DNA of 64,000 bases from DAIOEK01 sp964648485 (GCA_964648485.1 CAZYOF010000002.1:124001-188000), one strand, 5' to 3'. Numbered from the stretch's first letter, positions 16,490 through 26,157 are shown. A program made the numbers and translations. The notes: generated by a model not told the origin, from the sequence alone.

Positions 16490-18289
16490 TTAGCAGTCCG
16501 ATCCGCATCCACGCGGTGTGTAAGTGTAGGTAGGCGTGGGTGTCCTGGTGGGTGTATTGGTGGGCGCCTGAGTTGGTGTAGGTGAGCGTGTTGGCGTGGG
16601 GGTGCGTGTTGGCGTCCTGGATGCCGTCGGAGTTGGAGACCGGGTGGGAGTTAATGTCCTGGTAGGTGTCCTCGATGGAGTATAGGTGATGGTGGGTGTC
16701 CGGGACGGGGTGCGGGTAAAGGTGGGCGTGCGGGTGTTTGTCCGGGACGGCGTGTAGGTGATGGTTGGTGTCCGAGTGATGGTTGGCGTCCGCGTGATGG
16801 TGGGTGTGGTGCTGGCAGTGAATGTGCGGGTTGGTGTGCGGGTATTGGTGGCTGTGGCAGCGGTACGTGTATAAGTAGCAGAGAGCGGGCAGCGACCATT
16901 ATCGAGCCAGACATTTACTGTGAATGTGCCATCCAGCCCACGGGTATCCAGGCCGGTAAAATAAATCCTCAGGTAGTGATAGGCGCCACCACCAGAAAGC
17001 ATCATTTCGGGTGAAATACTGCCTGAAGTAGGTGGTGTATAGTCATTGACGCTGTAGAATCTTGTTCCATCCATGGTCATTCTATACAAGCGTTCGGTCG
17101 AAATCTGGTCTGGCCAGTAAACAGTAGTACTGCCAAATCCGATGGGGACGGGATTATTGTTGCGAATGGTTGCCCTCAGGTTGTATACACTGGTCCCATC
17201 CATACCCAGGGTCATCGAAAGGCTGCCACAACTGATTGTAGGTGTCAGGGAGGGGGTCAATGTTTGCGTGGGTGTACGGGATGGCGTGAGCGTGTAGGTT
17301 GCCGTGTTCGTAGCTGAAGGTGTAAATGTTGTTGTGGGTGTTGATGTATTGCTGGGCGTGTAGGACGGTGTGGGGGTAAATGTACTCGTGGGTGTATTGG
17401 TAAACGTACTGGTAGGGCTGGGGGTAATGGATGGGGTGAAGGACGCCGTGGGTGTGGGCATGGAGATAGGAGGTGCCACATTAATAGTCTTGGCAGAGCG
17501 GAAGTTTTCGATGATGCCTTCACGAACGGTGGTGAGATGCACATATGGCCAGACGCTCATCAGGAAGGGGGTAATCAATGGATGGTTGAAATCGACACCG
17601 ATGGCAACCCGATCACTTGGTCCGCCCGGATCTTCGTTGGGAGTTACTCCCCAATACACATTATTGGCAGGATCAGAGAAGGTTACAGAACCGCCGTTGG
17701 CGATTAACCTGGATGAGTACACTACCACGTTGAAATACCCAAGTTCGTGTTCATCATGTACTGTGGGATCCATTGCGATGGCAAAGGCATCTTTCTCGGT
17801 GATGTCGTGGATGGAGTGCAAACGGGCATAATCCTGCAAAGCGGCGGTCATATTTTGAATTGATTCTGATAAAGCCAATTGCTGCGCGTTCCCGGTCATA
17901 CTACTGAATGGAGATCTACCACGCAAATCTGATTGAAAATCATTTGGAATTCTGCAGTCCTGCGGATCACCGCCATAAGTGTCTGCATAAGCAGGGTCAA
18001 CGGCAGAGACGATATTATTAGTCTCGTACTTGGTAAATGCGTCATCGCCGATCAAAGCGGCTGCAGCGTCATCACAGTATCCAAAATCGTAGTTACCGGT
18101 AACTGCGTAACGAACCGCAAAACGGGCGCTGTTTTGAACAGAGAGCCACGCCTGGAAGAGGCGTCCAAATTCAATAATGCCAAATATCAGCGCAAGTAGA
18201 ACCGGAAGAACAAGAGCAAACTCTACCATAGACTGGGCGGATAAATTTTTCTTAAGGAGAGGTACTTCAAATTTTGGTGTTTTCCACAT
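16490..18289 (-). CDS. TadE-like surface protein with two Pro/Thr-rich stalks
   Basis: This 599-residue protein has a TadE-type N-terminus: QSMVEFALVLPVLLALIFGIIEFGR, with conserved Glu after the cleavage region, and one hydrophobic helix. A ~220-residue ectodomain follows. Then come a first low-complexity TPT/TPS stalk (about 265-345), a compact beta domain (about 346-470, two Cys) and a second stalk of TPTxTRTPT repeats (about 470-590). It ends CGSDC. TadE/F pseudopilins belong to Flp/Tad pili; long stalks suggest a cell-surface projection. It is the third gene of a three-gene operon of TadE/TadG-like proteins. No Tad ATPase or secretin is in this window. Confidence 0.78.
   Translation of the reverse strand: MWKTPKFEVPLLKKNLSAQSMVEFALVLPVLLALIFGIIEFGRLFQAWLSVQNSARFAVRYAVTGNYDFGYCDDAAAALIGDDAFTKYETNNIVSAVDPAYADTYGGDPQDCRIPNDFQSDLRGRSPFSSMTGNAQQLALSESIQNMTAALQDYARLHSIHDITEKDAFAIAMDPTVHDEHELGYFNVVVYSSRLIANGGSVTFSDPANNVYWGVTPNEDPGGPSDRVAIGVDFNHPLITPFLMSVWPYVHLTTVREGIIENFRSAKTINVAPPISMPTPTASFTPSITPSPTSTFTNTPTSTFTPTPSYTPSNTSTPTTTFTPSATNTATYTLTPSRTPTQTLTPSLTPTISCGSLSMTLGMDGTSVYNLRATIRNNNPVPIGFGSTTVYWPDQISTERLYRMTMDGTRFYSVNDYTPPTSGSISPEMMLSGGGAYHYLRIYFTGLDTRGLDGTFTVNVWLDNGRCPLSATYTRTAATATNTRTPTRTFTASTTPTITRTPTITRTPTITYTPSRTNTRTPTFTRTPSRTPTITYTPSRTPTRTLTPTRSPTPTASRTPTRTPTPTRSPTPTQAPTNTPTRTPTPTYTYTPRGCGSDC
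16505..16850 (-). repeat. Low-complexity repeat coding the second Pro/Thr stalk
   Basis: Imperfect tandem units reading GTGGGTGT/GTCCGGG on the plus strand encode repeated TPTxTRTPT on the minus strand. A shorter tract of the same kind is at 17240-17470. Unit length and sequence drift, so this is protein-level low complexity and not a DNA array. Confidence 0.8.
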
Positions 18290-18304
18290 AATTCCGCTCG
18301 CTTC

Positions 18305-19984
18305 CTACTTGGCTAACCGAGTAAATACTCTGGATGCGATTTGATTGAAGACTGCATCCAAACCTGAACCTGATGATGAGAAGTAATAATTTCCGCATGA
18401 ATAGCCGCTTGCATTGATTGGCACACCGGCGCATGGATCTGTACTTGGATCTCCATCATCACCGACTGCGCCGGCATATCTTAGAAATGCGTCACCATAA
18501 GGCACACCATTATCATCACTAAAAGAAGTTTTTGGAGGCGTGAAATCATTTACCACAGTCCTACCCATTCCAATCGCAAACATAATTGCGCCTTGCCCCG
18601 CCTGTGAACAACCCGCTTTTGGTGTGGTTGGATCGCAACTGACCAGATCTGCCATATCCCGGGCAAAGTCATCTGCATCATATTCTGAGTTGGTTGAGGT
18701 ATGCCGGGTGGTTACAAGACGATCGCGGCAGCCATTATCGATATGAATATCTCCGGTCGTCGGGCAGAACCCGATTGGCAGTGATAACTTGATTTCCTGT
18801 AATACGTTATGACCGGCATCCAGGTATTCCGGATCAGATTGATGTGAGACTTCCGTAGCGTTGGCAGCGCCATCGGTGAGGAGGATCACCAACCAGAGGG
18901 CATCTTTACGCATATCCAGACCGAACAGGGATGCACCCAGTTTCAAACCACCACCGATATTGGTGGTCTGACAGGTTGATCCGTCTGCAATGTTCGGATA
19001 TGGGTTAACCTGCATGAAAGGACATTGATTGGCGATGTAATCAGTGGGGTTAGGTCCGGAATATTCGGAACATGCTCCTGTGTAATCGGCATCCATCCAG
19101 GGCACAGGGCAGGTTCCGCGCTCATACACCTGCAAATTGGTGATCAGGTCATACGCTTCGTTGTAATCGCTCATCCAGGGGCTGTTGGTACACAGGCCAT
19201 TGCTATCGCGTGCTCCATCCGGGCACACAATACCTGTTCCCTTATTGGGAATCTTGTTGCTATAGGTGTAGCCTGCTTCCCATCCGTTTGAAAAAACCAC
19301 TACAGAAAGACGATCTTCTTCTTCTGTAACCGGTTTGTTCAATACCCAATTGGCAAAGGAAGCAGCGGCAGCGGTTTTTACTTCTTCGAAGGGGTGACAT
19401 TCACCGGGTATTTTATGCACTCCGGGGTCTAATGCTCCGGTAGGGTCTTCAGCATTGCAATTTTGTGGATCTCGTAAATAATCTGGTGTGCTCTCATCTG
19501 CCATGGATTCGGAGATGTCTATGACAAGGACGACATCCATGGAAGCCGCTTCGGCGATTGCTTTTGCGGTAATCTCGGTTTCATAAAATCCAATGACCGG
19601 GAGGAAAGAAAACTTCACTGGAACAGAAGCGGTGACCCTTACCAGTTTGCGTTTGTCGGTGGGGCATAATTCCAGATCGGGATTCAATGGATCACAGGTA
19701 GCCACATCCACAGTAGTCGGATCAGCATCCACATTATTGAGACGCAGGAACTGCGCAGCGGAATCGGTCAGTTGGGCGATCGTGTAGTTTTCGCGCATCT
19801 GGGTGGCTGCAGCGAGTGCCGCATTATCCACAGCGCGGCGGAGATTGCCATAGGAAATAAATAAAACACCCATATCCACGGTCAAACCTATAAAAGCAAG
19901 CAAGCCGACAAAAACCAGAGCAATTAATACAATGGATTGACCTTTTTCAGATTTACGAACAATTTTCTCAATCATTTTCTTCAT
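18305..19984 (-). CDS. TadG-like protein with von Willebrand factor A domain
   Basis: This 559-residue protein has a basic N-terminus and a GQSIVLIALVFVGLLAF helix followed by DMG..Y..RR..DNAALAAA, the usual TadE/TadG anchor. The large ectodomain is a VWA fold. Its metal-ion-dependent adhesion site (MIDAS) is visible in VVLVIDISESM (DxSxS), with a later LLTDGAAN segment. Many Cys residues in the insert suggest disulfides. TadG proteins support Tad pilus assembly, and VWA suggests adhesion. Gaps to neighbours are 11 and 15 bp, so this is one operon. Confidence 0.85.
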   Translation of the reverse strand: MKKMIEKIVRKSEKGQSIVLIALVFVGLLAFIGLTVDMGVLFISYGNLRRAVDNAALAAATQMRENYTIAQLTDSAAQFLRLNNVDADPTTVDVATCDPLNPDLELCPTDKRKLVRVTASVPVKFSFLPVIGFYETEITAKAIAEAASMDVVLVIDISESMADESTPDYLRDPQNCNAEDPTGALDPGVHKIPGECHPFEEVKTAAAASFANWVLNKPVTEEEDRLSVVVFSNGWEAGYTYSNKIPNKGTGIVCPDGARDSNGLCTNSPWMSDYNEAYDLITNLQVYERGTCPVPWMDADYTGACSEYSGPNPTDYIANQCPFMQVNPYPNIADGSTCQTTNIGGGLKLGASLFGLDMRKDALWLVILLTDGAANATEVSHQSDPEYLDAGHNVLQEIKLSLPIGFCPTTGDIHIDNGCRDRLVTTRHTSTNSEYDADDFARDMADLVSCDPTTPKAGCSQAGQGAIMFAIGMGRTVVNDFTPPKTSFSDDNGVPYGDAFLRYAGAVGDDGDPSTDPCAGVPINASGYSCGNYYFSSSGSGLDAVFNQIASRVFTRLAK

Positions 19985-19995
19985 ATCATATACTC

Positions 19996-20643
19996 TTATG
20001 GAGATGGGGTGGGTTCAGGAGGTGCAGCTGCGGGCAATGGTGCAACCGCAAACATGTGCAAGGTGATTGGATCAGGTACAAATATGGTAATCCATGGTAA
20101 TGCCAGTACCTGTTTGTAGTTATAGAACATCTCCACGCAAACCGCACCGGATTTGGGAGCGGTACCGATCAGTTTGGTGGATATTTGCGCATCGGTTAAG
20201 CGGGTGGCGTATTTGTTGTAAAGGCTGAAGTACCCGGGTGTTGAGGTAACACCAGCATCATCCGGATAGCGGCGATAGATGGCGCCATCTTTGATGGATA
20301 CGACGGTAATTAAGACATCATCCTTGGTGGGATCGAGTACATAGGGAACAATAGCCTGTTGGACGATCTGAGCAATGCCCGGGTGGTTGGGATCTAAATT
20401 TGAGTAAAACTTGATATCATCATCGTCTGTAGGTTCGAGGAAAGGTGAGATATCCACACCAAACCTGGCACCCTCGCGGGGTCCATCCATCAGATTCAGG
20501 TACTGGTTGAGTAAAAACCCGAATTCGAGCAATCCCGATAACATCAGGAGAATAATTGGAAAAAACAAAGCTAATTCAACCAGGCTCTGCCCACGGGAAG
20601 GTATTTTTTTCCAGGTGTTCTTAATTTTCGTAAACATAGTCAC
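19996..20643 (-). CDS. TadE-like pseudopilin
   Basis: This 215-residue protein has the TadE anchor GQSLVELALFFPIILLMLSGLLEFG, followed by an NLMDGPREGARFG segment. The small ectodomain ends in a short Pro/Ala tail (PAAAPPEPTPSP). It is the first gene of the TadE-TadG-TadE operon; the promoter upstream supports this. It is probably processed at the conserved Gly/Glu region by a prepilin peptidase encoded elsewhere. Confidence 0.85.
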   Translation of the reverse strand: MTMFTKIKNTWKKIPSRGQSLVELALFFPIILLMLSGLLEFGFLLNQYLNLMDGPREGARFGVDISPFLEPTDDDDIKFYSNLDPNHPGIAQIVQQAIVPYVLDPTKDDVLITVVSIKDGAIYRRYPDDAGVTSTPGYFSLYNKYATRLTDAQISTKLIGTAPKSGAVCVEMFYNYKQVLALPWITIFVPDPITLHMFAVAPLPAAAPPEPTPSP

Positions 20644-20690
20644 TCATCCAATTAAATAAGCACAGGCGTGAATCTTTGACACCTGCATAT

Positions 20691-20719
20691 ACTATACAAA
20701 TCCAGAGAGAATGCGTCAA
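20691..20719 (-). promoter_or_regulatory. Promoter of the TadE/TadG operon
   Basis: On the minus strand TTGACG (20714-20719), a 17-nt spacer and TATAGT (20691-20696) lie about 50 bp before the first start codon. Confidence 0.65.
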
Positions 20720-20807
20720 TAAAATGAAGGTAAATGCAAGGTTTTTGTCATGTAGAGAAAACAATTTTGTAACAGAATTGTAACATTTAACCAATTTGAT
20801 CTTAAAT

Positions 20808-20841
20808 CTAAGAGGAGACCGGATACCCGGTCTCCTCTTAG
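20808..20841 (-). terminator. Intrinsic terminator of the BMP-family ABC transporter operon
   Basis: A 15-bp perfect stem CTAAGAGGAGACCGG / CCGGTCTCCTCTTAG with a 4-nt loop lies 20 bp after the last permease gene. On the minus strand ATTTAAG follows. Confidence 0.8.
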
Positions 20842-20860
20842 AGGAACGCGATAAATGAAC

Positions 20861-22135
20861 TTACCCTTTCTCGTAGGGTTCACCATCTGCAGCGGGCATT
20901 TGCCCTTTCCCTACTACTCCTGCCAGAACAATCATGGTGGCTATATAGGGAAGCATAGCCATGAACTGCGGTGGGATATTACTGCCAATGAGCGAAACCT
21001 TCGAAGCCATTGAATCAGCAAAACCAAAGAGAAATCCTGCACCGGTTGCGCCGATGGGAGTCCAGTTGCCGAAGATCATGGCAGCCAAACCGATAAAGCC
21101 TTTCCCGGCAGTCATCTCTTCATCAAAGCGGCCGACGGATGCCAGGGTGTAGAAAGCGCCTGCAAAGCCTGCCATCGCTCCGCTCAAGAGTACTGCGGCA
21201 TAGCGGGTTTTAAGCACATTGATACCCAGGGTATCGGCGGCTTTTGGATGTTCACCCACTGCGCGCATTCGCAAACCCCATTTGGTCCGGAAGTATGAAA
21301 TCTGGAGCACAATGAGGAAAATGAACATGGCGTAAACAAACAGGTTTGTGTTGAAGAACAGCGGTCCGACAAGCGGAATATCCGCCAGAACTGGAATGGG
21401 AATACGGGTAAACATGGGAGGTGCGTTCAGAAATTCATACGGCTGCATGAACTTCTGTGACAAGAAGGATGTCATACCGGTGGAAAAGATGTTAATCACT
21501 GTACCGGAGACAATCTGATTGATGCGGTATCTAATGGAAAGGATACCGTGCAACCAGGCAAGGAGCACGGCTGAGAGGATGGCGGCAAATAAACCCAACC
21601 AGGAGCTCTTGGTGACGCTGCCCACCAGCGCGCCAACCATGGCACCCATTAGCATCATCCCTTCAATGGCGATGTTCACCACACCGGAGCGTTCTGAGAT
21701 AACACCTGAGAAAGCAGCCAAAACGATTGGTACTGAAAGGAGAACCGCACTGCTCAGCATTCCGGCTAGGTTAAGTTGTTTATCTGCAGCAGACCATGCC
21801 AGGAAACAGAAGACAAATCCAGCGACCACCAGACCGAGAACCAGATTCGTCCAACCAGCAAATCCACGAGCGATCTGGTAAATACCAGCCAGCAGGCTGA
21901 CACCCATGAGAATGTAAAGCGCTGTTTGCGTTGGAAAGAGCCAATCACCCATCACTCCCCGGTCAATACCACCTGGAGTCATCACGAATTTTGTAACTGC
22001 GGTTGGGGAAATCTGAGTGGCAAACAGGAGATAAATCAGTAAACCGACCAGAATGAAGAATCCCCCCATGACATATTGGCGGGTATGAGATTTTGATTGG
22101 AACTTGCGATAAACGAGTATATTGGAGGTAGCCAT
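20861..22135 (-). CDS. Nucleoside-type (BMP family) ABC transporter permease 2
   Basis: This 424-residue inner-membrane permease has about nine to ten helices and belongs to the branched-chain/BMP permease family (RbsC-like fold). It contains the RSGVVNIAIEGMMLMGA and RAVGEHPKAADTLGI signatures typical of YufQ/NupQ-type subunits. It would pair with the next permease to form the channel, most likely for nucleosides or a related BMP ligand. Its ATG overlaps the stop codon of permease 1 by one base (TAATG), so translation is coupled. Confidence 0.9.
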   Translation of the reverse strand: MATSNILVYRKFQSKSHTRQYVMGGFFILVGLLIYLLFATQISPTAVTKFVMTPGGIDRGVMGDWLFPTQTALYILMGVSLLAGIYQIARGFAGWTNLVLGLVVAGFVFCFLAWSAADKQLNLAGMLSSAVLLSVPIVLAAFSGVISERSGVVNIAIEGMMLMGAMVGALVGSVTKSSWLGLFAAILSAVLLAWLHGILSIRYRINQIVSGTVINIFSTGMTSFLSQKFMQPYEFLNAPPMFTRIPIPVLADIPLVGPLFFNTNLFVYAMFIFLIVLQISYFRTKWGLRMRAVGEHPKAADTLGINVLKTRYAAVLLSGAMAGFAGAFYTLASVGRFDEEMTAGKGFIGLAAMIFGNWTPIGATGAGFLFGFADSMASKVSLIGSNIPPQFMAMLPYIATMIVLAGVVGKGQMPAADGEPYEKG

Positions 22136-23409
22136 TATTTATTCCCTCCCCAGCCACTGAGTGAAATCGCTCCTCCGGTGTCTTTTACCTTGATGCGGTA
22201 AATTGCCCGGATGATCGCAGGAGCAGCGACAAACATTAGGATAAGGGCTTGAACGATTGAGACGATATCAATAGGAACGGCAGCCACCACCATCATCCGG
22301 GTAGCGCCATTACGAAGGATGCCAAACAGCAGGGAGGCAAAAATAACTCCCGCGGGATGGCTGTTTCCAATAAGAGCCAGGGCGATGCTGTCAAAGCCGT
22401 ACCCTGATGAAAGACCAATCGCCATGGAGCGGTTCACCGCAAGAATCTGGTTTGCACCAGCCATACCAGCCAGTGCACCGGAGAGTGCCATCGCAACCAT
22501 CGTGTTCGCAGCCAGATTCATCCCGGCGTACTGACCGGCTTTGGGGTTTGCCCCTACCGTACGCATGGTAAATCCCCATTTGGTTTTGAAAAGTAAAACA
22601 TATACCAGATAAGCAACCACCAGCGCAATGAAAAACCCGAGATGGAAGCGGATTGGATTCTGAAAGAATTGGGGGATCTGCGCCGTAGGTTCGATGATAG
22701 GGCTGATAGGCATTCCGCCAGCCCCGGGACGATTCATCGGACCCGAGAGCAGCCATTCAGTTAAACGGAAGGCAATCCAGTTCAGCATGATCGAGTTGAT
22801 CACCTCATGCGCCCCGGTTTTTGCTTTAAGGAAACCGGCAATAAACGCCCAAAATGCACCACCTGCCATTCCAGCCAGAAAAGCGAGAGGCATATGAATG
22901 TAAGCTGGAACGCCTTTTAATGAATAACCAACAAAGACAGCGCAGGCAGCACCAATAAATATCTGACCTTCCACCCCGATATTGAACAAGCCAGCACGAA
23001 AACCGAGTGCAACAGCCAGACCGGCAAAGATATAGGGTGTTGTTACCACCAGGCTTTCCAGGAAGGGATTGACTGCCTGGCGGATTGTCAGTGGATCTCC
23101 ACTCTGGAGAGCATTAAAGATGCGCACAGGATCGCCAAGCGAACCCTGCAATAAAGCGCCGTACGCTGTGCCAATCTCATTAAACATCGTGCTGATTCCG
23201 AAACCAAAAGATTGTCTGAAAGCAGCATAAACCGACTCACTGGTGGCGACAATCAGAATGGCGCCGATGATCATACCGGAAATTACTGCCAGAGCAGGAA
23301 CGGTTAGTACTTCACCCAGACGTTTCCACCCCTTTGATTCTGATGGGTGTTCGGTCAGTTCCTGTAGGACAACCTTGCCGATATCAGTCTTTTTCTCTTC
23401 TTCCGGATT
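22135..23409 (-). CDS. Nucleoside-type (BMP family) ABC transporter permease 1
   Basis: This 424-residue permease of the YufP/NupP type has about ten helices. It carries RAGLFNIGVEGQIFIGA and RTVGANPKAGQYAGM signatures. The true start is probably the TTG at 23409 (LNPEEEK), because AAAGGAGG lies 7 nt before it and just after the ATPase stop. A longer frame from 23451 would overlap the ATPase by 26 bp and has no ribosome site. An N-terminal cytoplasmic extension of ~40 residues precedes the first helix. Confidence 0.88.
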   Translation of the reverse strand, partial: NPEEEKKTDIGKVVLQELTEHPSESKGWKRLGEVLTVPALAVISGMIIGAILIVATSESVYAAFRQSFGFGISTMFNEIGTAYGALLQGSLGDPVRIFNALQSGDPLTIRQAVNPFLESLVVTTPYIFAGLAVALGFRAGLFNIGVEGQIFIGAACAVFVGYSLKGVPAYIHMPLAFLAGMAGGAFWAFIAGFLKAKTGAHEVINSIMLNWIAFRLTEWLLSGPMNRPGAGGMPISPIIEPTAQIPQFFQNPIRFHLGFFIALVVAYLVYVLLFKTKWGFTMRTVGANPKAGQYAGMNLAANTMVAMALSGALAGMAGANQILAVNRSMAIGLSSGYGFDSIALALIGNSHPAGVIFASLLFGILRNGATRMMVVAAVPIDIVSIVQALILMFVAAPAIIRAIYRIKVKDTGGAISLSGWGGNK

Positions 23410-23425
23410 CAAGGCTGCACCTCCT

Positions 23426-24985
23426 TTAGAATGTTGCTTCAATGGCGCCACGTTTGACCGGTTTTTCCAGCTGGTCCGGTTTAACGCCTGCCATCAGCAA
23501 ACCAATGTATTCTTTGGTAGCTTCTTCGGCAGGTACCATGGCGATAATTTTGCCGCGATACATGACCGCAATAGTATCTGCCAATTCCATGATCTCATCT
23601 AATTCAGGAGAGACCAGCATTACTGCGCAACCTTCATCGCGTTTTTCGACAATACGTTTATGAATGTATTCAATTGAACCCACATCCAAACCACGGGTTG
23701 GTTGTGATGCGACAAGGAATTTGATGGGTCTGGACAATTCGCGGGCTATGATCACTTTTTGCTGATTACCACCGGATAATGAACCAACAGCAGTAAGTGC
23801 ATTGGGAGTACGGATATCAAATTTTTCAATCAGATCTTTACTGTCTGCAAGGATTTTTGGATAGTTTAGCATCACGCCGTTGGCAAAAGGTGGACGGTAG
23901 TAGGTGTTCAGTACCAGGTTCTCTGCAACCGGGAAGGGAAGCACCAGTCCGACACGTTGCCTGTCTTCAGGGATATGTGCTGAAGATAGTTCAGTAATTT
24001 CCCGAGGTGTTGCATTGCTTATATCCTCACCAAGTAGAGAGATACTTCCGCTTACCGGGCTGACCATACCGGTTATTGCATCCACCAATTCCGTTTGCCC
24101 ATTTCCCTGTACTCCGGCGACGCCCAGGATTTCACCCGCATGGATTTCGAATGATACTTCATCAACACTCACCTGAAGTTTGGGATCGGTAACCACCAGG
24201 TTCTCAACTTTCAAAACCACGTCGCCCATCTGGGGCGGAGTCTTTTCAACCTCGAGGTTAACCGCACGACCCACCATCATCGCTGCCAGTGTGTTCTTTT
24301 CGGCTTCTGCAGGTGTGGTTGCTCCGACAACTTTACCGCGCCGAATGACTAAGATACGGTCAGAAATATCCAGCACCTCACGCAACTTGTGGGTGATAAA
24401 GATAATGGATTTTCCCTGTTTGGTGAGTTCGCGCATGATCACGAACAATTCATCCGCTTCCTGAGGGGTCAAAACCGCAGTGGGTTCGTCAAAGATGAGT
24501 ATTTCGGCTTCCCGATAGAGCAGTTTGATAATTTCTACACGCTGTTGTACACCCACGGGTAAGTCTTTTATGTAGGCGGAGGGGTCAACTTCCAGTTTAT
24601 ATTGCGTGGATATCTGAAGGACTTTTTCTGCCACTTTATCACGATCGAGGAATCCCCCCGGTTTTGTGGCTTCTTCACCTAACATCACATTTTCGCTCAC
24701 TGTAAAAACAGGAATAAGCATAAAATGCTGATGAACCATACCAATACCAGCTTTGATGGCATCTGTGGGCGAATTGATCTGAAGTTTTTCTCCATTGACC
24801 CGAATTTCGCCTTCGTCCGGCTGATATAAGCCGTAAAGAATATTCATGAGAGTGGATTTACCCGCTCCATTTTCTCCCAGTAATGCCAATATTTCACCCT
24901 TGTTAAGGGTGAGATCGATGTGATCATTTGCCAGCACGCCGGGAAATTGCTTTGTGATACCAGATAGTTCCAGGATTGGAGGCAT
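23426..24985 (-). CDS. BMP-family ABC transporter ATP-binding protein (two NBDs)
   Basis: This 519-residue protein has two ABC nucleotide-binding domains in tandem. The first (about 1-240) has Walker A GENGAGKST, signature LPVGVQQRVE and Walker B LIFDEPTAVLTP. The second (about 255-500) has a degenerate Walker A GVQGNGQTE and signature LSGGNQQKV. One canonical and one degenerate site is normal for sugar/nucleoside importers of the RbsA/YufO type. It energises the two permeases encoded directly downstream. Confidence 0.93.
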   Translation of the reverse strand: MPPILELSGITKQFPGVLANDHIDLTLNKGEILALLGENGAGKSTLMNILYGLYQPDEGEIRVNGEKLQINSPTDAIKAGIGMVHQHFMLIPVFTVSENVMLGEEATKPGGFLDRDKVAEKVLQISTQYKLEVDPSAYIKDLPVGVQQRVEIIKLLYREAEILIFDEPTAVLTPQEADELFVIMRELTKQGKSIIFITHKLREVLDISDRILVIRRGKVVGATTPAEAEKNTLAAMMVGRAVNLEVEKTPPQMGDVVLKVENLVVTDPKLQVSVDEVSFEIHAGEILGVAGVQGNGQTELVDAITGMVSPVSGSISLLGEDISNATPREITELSSAHIPEDRQRVGLVLPFPVAENLVLNTYYRPPFANGVMLNYPKILADSKDLIEKFDIRTPNALTAVGSLSGGNQQKVIIARELSRPIKFLVASQPTRGLDVGSIEYIHKRIVEKRDEGCAVMLVSPELDEIMELADTIAVMYRGKIIAMVPAEEATKEYIGLLMAGVKPDQLEKPVKRGAIEATF

Positions 24986-25060
24986 TCTTTCTCCTAATCT
25001 GAAGGTTTGGATGCTGATATTGTATCATAGGGAGGTCATTTTTCTTAAGGCGTGATGTGG

Positions 25061-25098
25061 AAAGAAAAAAGAGGAGCTGATTCAGCTCCTCTTTTTTT
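25061..25098. terminator. Intra-operon bidirectional terminator between BMP lipoprotein and ATPase genes
   Basis: A 9-bp stem GAGGAGCTG / CAGCTCCTC with loop ATT is flanked by an A-run on the left and seven T on the right, so it works on both strands. On the minus strand it lies between the binding-protein gene and the ATPase gene. It would favour excess binding protein. Confidence 0.9.
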
Positions 25099-25113
25099 GT
25101 GCGTAATCAAAGA

Positions 25114-26157
25114 TTATTTAAGTGTGATCGACCCGTCGATGATGCCAGCCTTCAGGGCTTCAACTTCGGCTTTCAGATCTGCGGGGACGGAAGCATCGAG
25201 GTCATGGTAGGGGGCCAGACCAACACCACCGTTGGCAAGGTTACCAACAGTTACGCCACCGGCGAAGGTGCCATCCATTGCGGCTTTGATGGTGTTCTTG
25301 GTGGTGACATCCATGAGTTTCATCACGGAAGTGAGGGTGATTCCGGCGTAATCGGGGGCGGTCAGGAACCAGTCTGAGTCCACGCCGATAATGAGACCAT
25401 TACCACGTTCCTTGACTGCTGCGGCAGCGCCCAAACCAACAGGACCGGCTACGGGCATGATGATGTCAGCGCCTTCATCCATCAGGGAGATGGCGAGTTC
25501 TTTGCCTTTTGCCTGATCATCAAAGGACATGGAGAACAGACCCTTGGTTTCATCAGCCAGGTCATAACCCAGAACTTCCACTGCGGTGCCCTTCTGCGCA
25601 TTGTAGTAATCGACGCCCTCAACGAAACCCTTCATGAAGATAGTCACGGTGGGGATCGGGAGACCGCCGAAGGTACCTACTTTGCCGGTTTTGGTCATGC
25701 CAGCGGCGAGGTAGCCAGCCATGAATGCAGCTTCGTCAGTTTCGAAGACCTGACCCACAACATTGGCGATGGCGGGATCATAGGCGTAGTCCACGATAGA
25801 GAACTTGACATTGGGGTTGGCTTCAGCGGCAGCCTTGGTGGCGTCACCCAGAAGGAAACCAATGGAGATAATGATGTCGCACTTTTCTTCGACGAAGGCG
25901 TTCAGGTTCTTCTCGAAGTCGGCAACTTCTTTAGACTCCAGATATTTCGCTTCGATGCCAAATTCCGTCGCGGCATCCTGGGCGCCTTTCCAGGCTGTGG
26001 CGTTGAAGGATTTGTCATCCACACCACCGGTGTCGGTCACCTGGCAGGCTTTGAATTTCTTCTCAGCGGGTGCCGGGGCGGCTGCTGGAGCGCATGCTGC
26101 AAGCAACACGGAGACCAGGACGATAATTGAAATCAAAACGGTCAACTTCTTAGTCAT
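25114..26157 (-). CDS. BMP-family substrate-binding lipoprotein
   Basis: This 347-residue lipoprotein has a signal peptide ending in LLAAC (Cys22). The mature domain is of the Bmp/PnrA/Med family, with the conserved DTGGVDDKSFN motif near residue 42 and a two-lobed fold expected over the rest. Family members bind purine nucleosides; the exact ligand cannot be read here. GGAGG lies 8 nt before the ATG. The gene heads the ABC transporter operon, followed by an intra-operon terminator. Confidence 0.93.
   Translation of the reverse strand: MTKKLTVLISIIVLVSVLLAACAPAAAPAPAEKKFKACQVTDTGGVDDKSFNATAWKGAQDAATEFGIEAKYLESKEVADFEKNLNAFVEEKCDIIISIGFLLGDATKAAAEANPNVKFSIVDYAYDPAIANVVGQVFETDEAAFMAGYLAAGMTKTGKVGTFGGLPIPTVTIFMKGFVEGVDYYNAQKGTAVEVLGYDLADETKGLFSMSFDDQAKGKELAISLMDEGADIIMPVAGPVGLGAAAAVKERGNGLIIGVDSDWFLTAPDYAGITLTSVMKLMDVTTKNTIKAAMDGTFAGGVTVGNLANGGVGLAPYHDLDASVPADLKAEVEALKAGIIDGSITLK

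Noticed and set aside
16505..17470. Tandem GTGGGTGT/GTCCGGG-like repeats resembling a CRISPR or minisatellite array
   Set aside because: Units drift in length and sequence, have no spacers and stay in one reading frame that codes for a P/T-rich stalk.
17370..17831. Plus-strand reading frame of 153 codons across the TadE-like gene
   Set aside because: It is the antisense of P/T-repeat coding sequence. It has low complexity, no ribosome site, and overlaps a well-supported gene.
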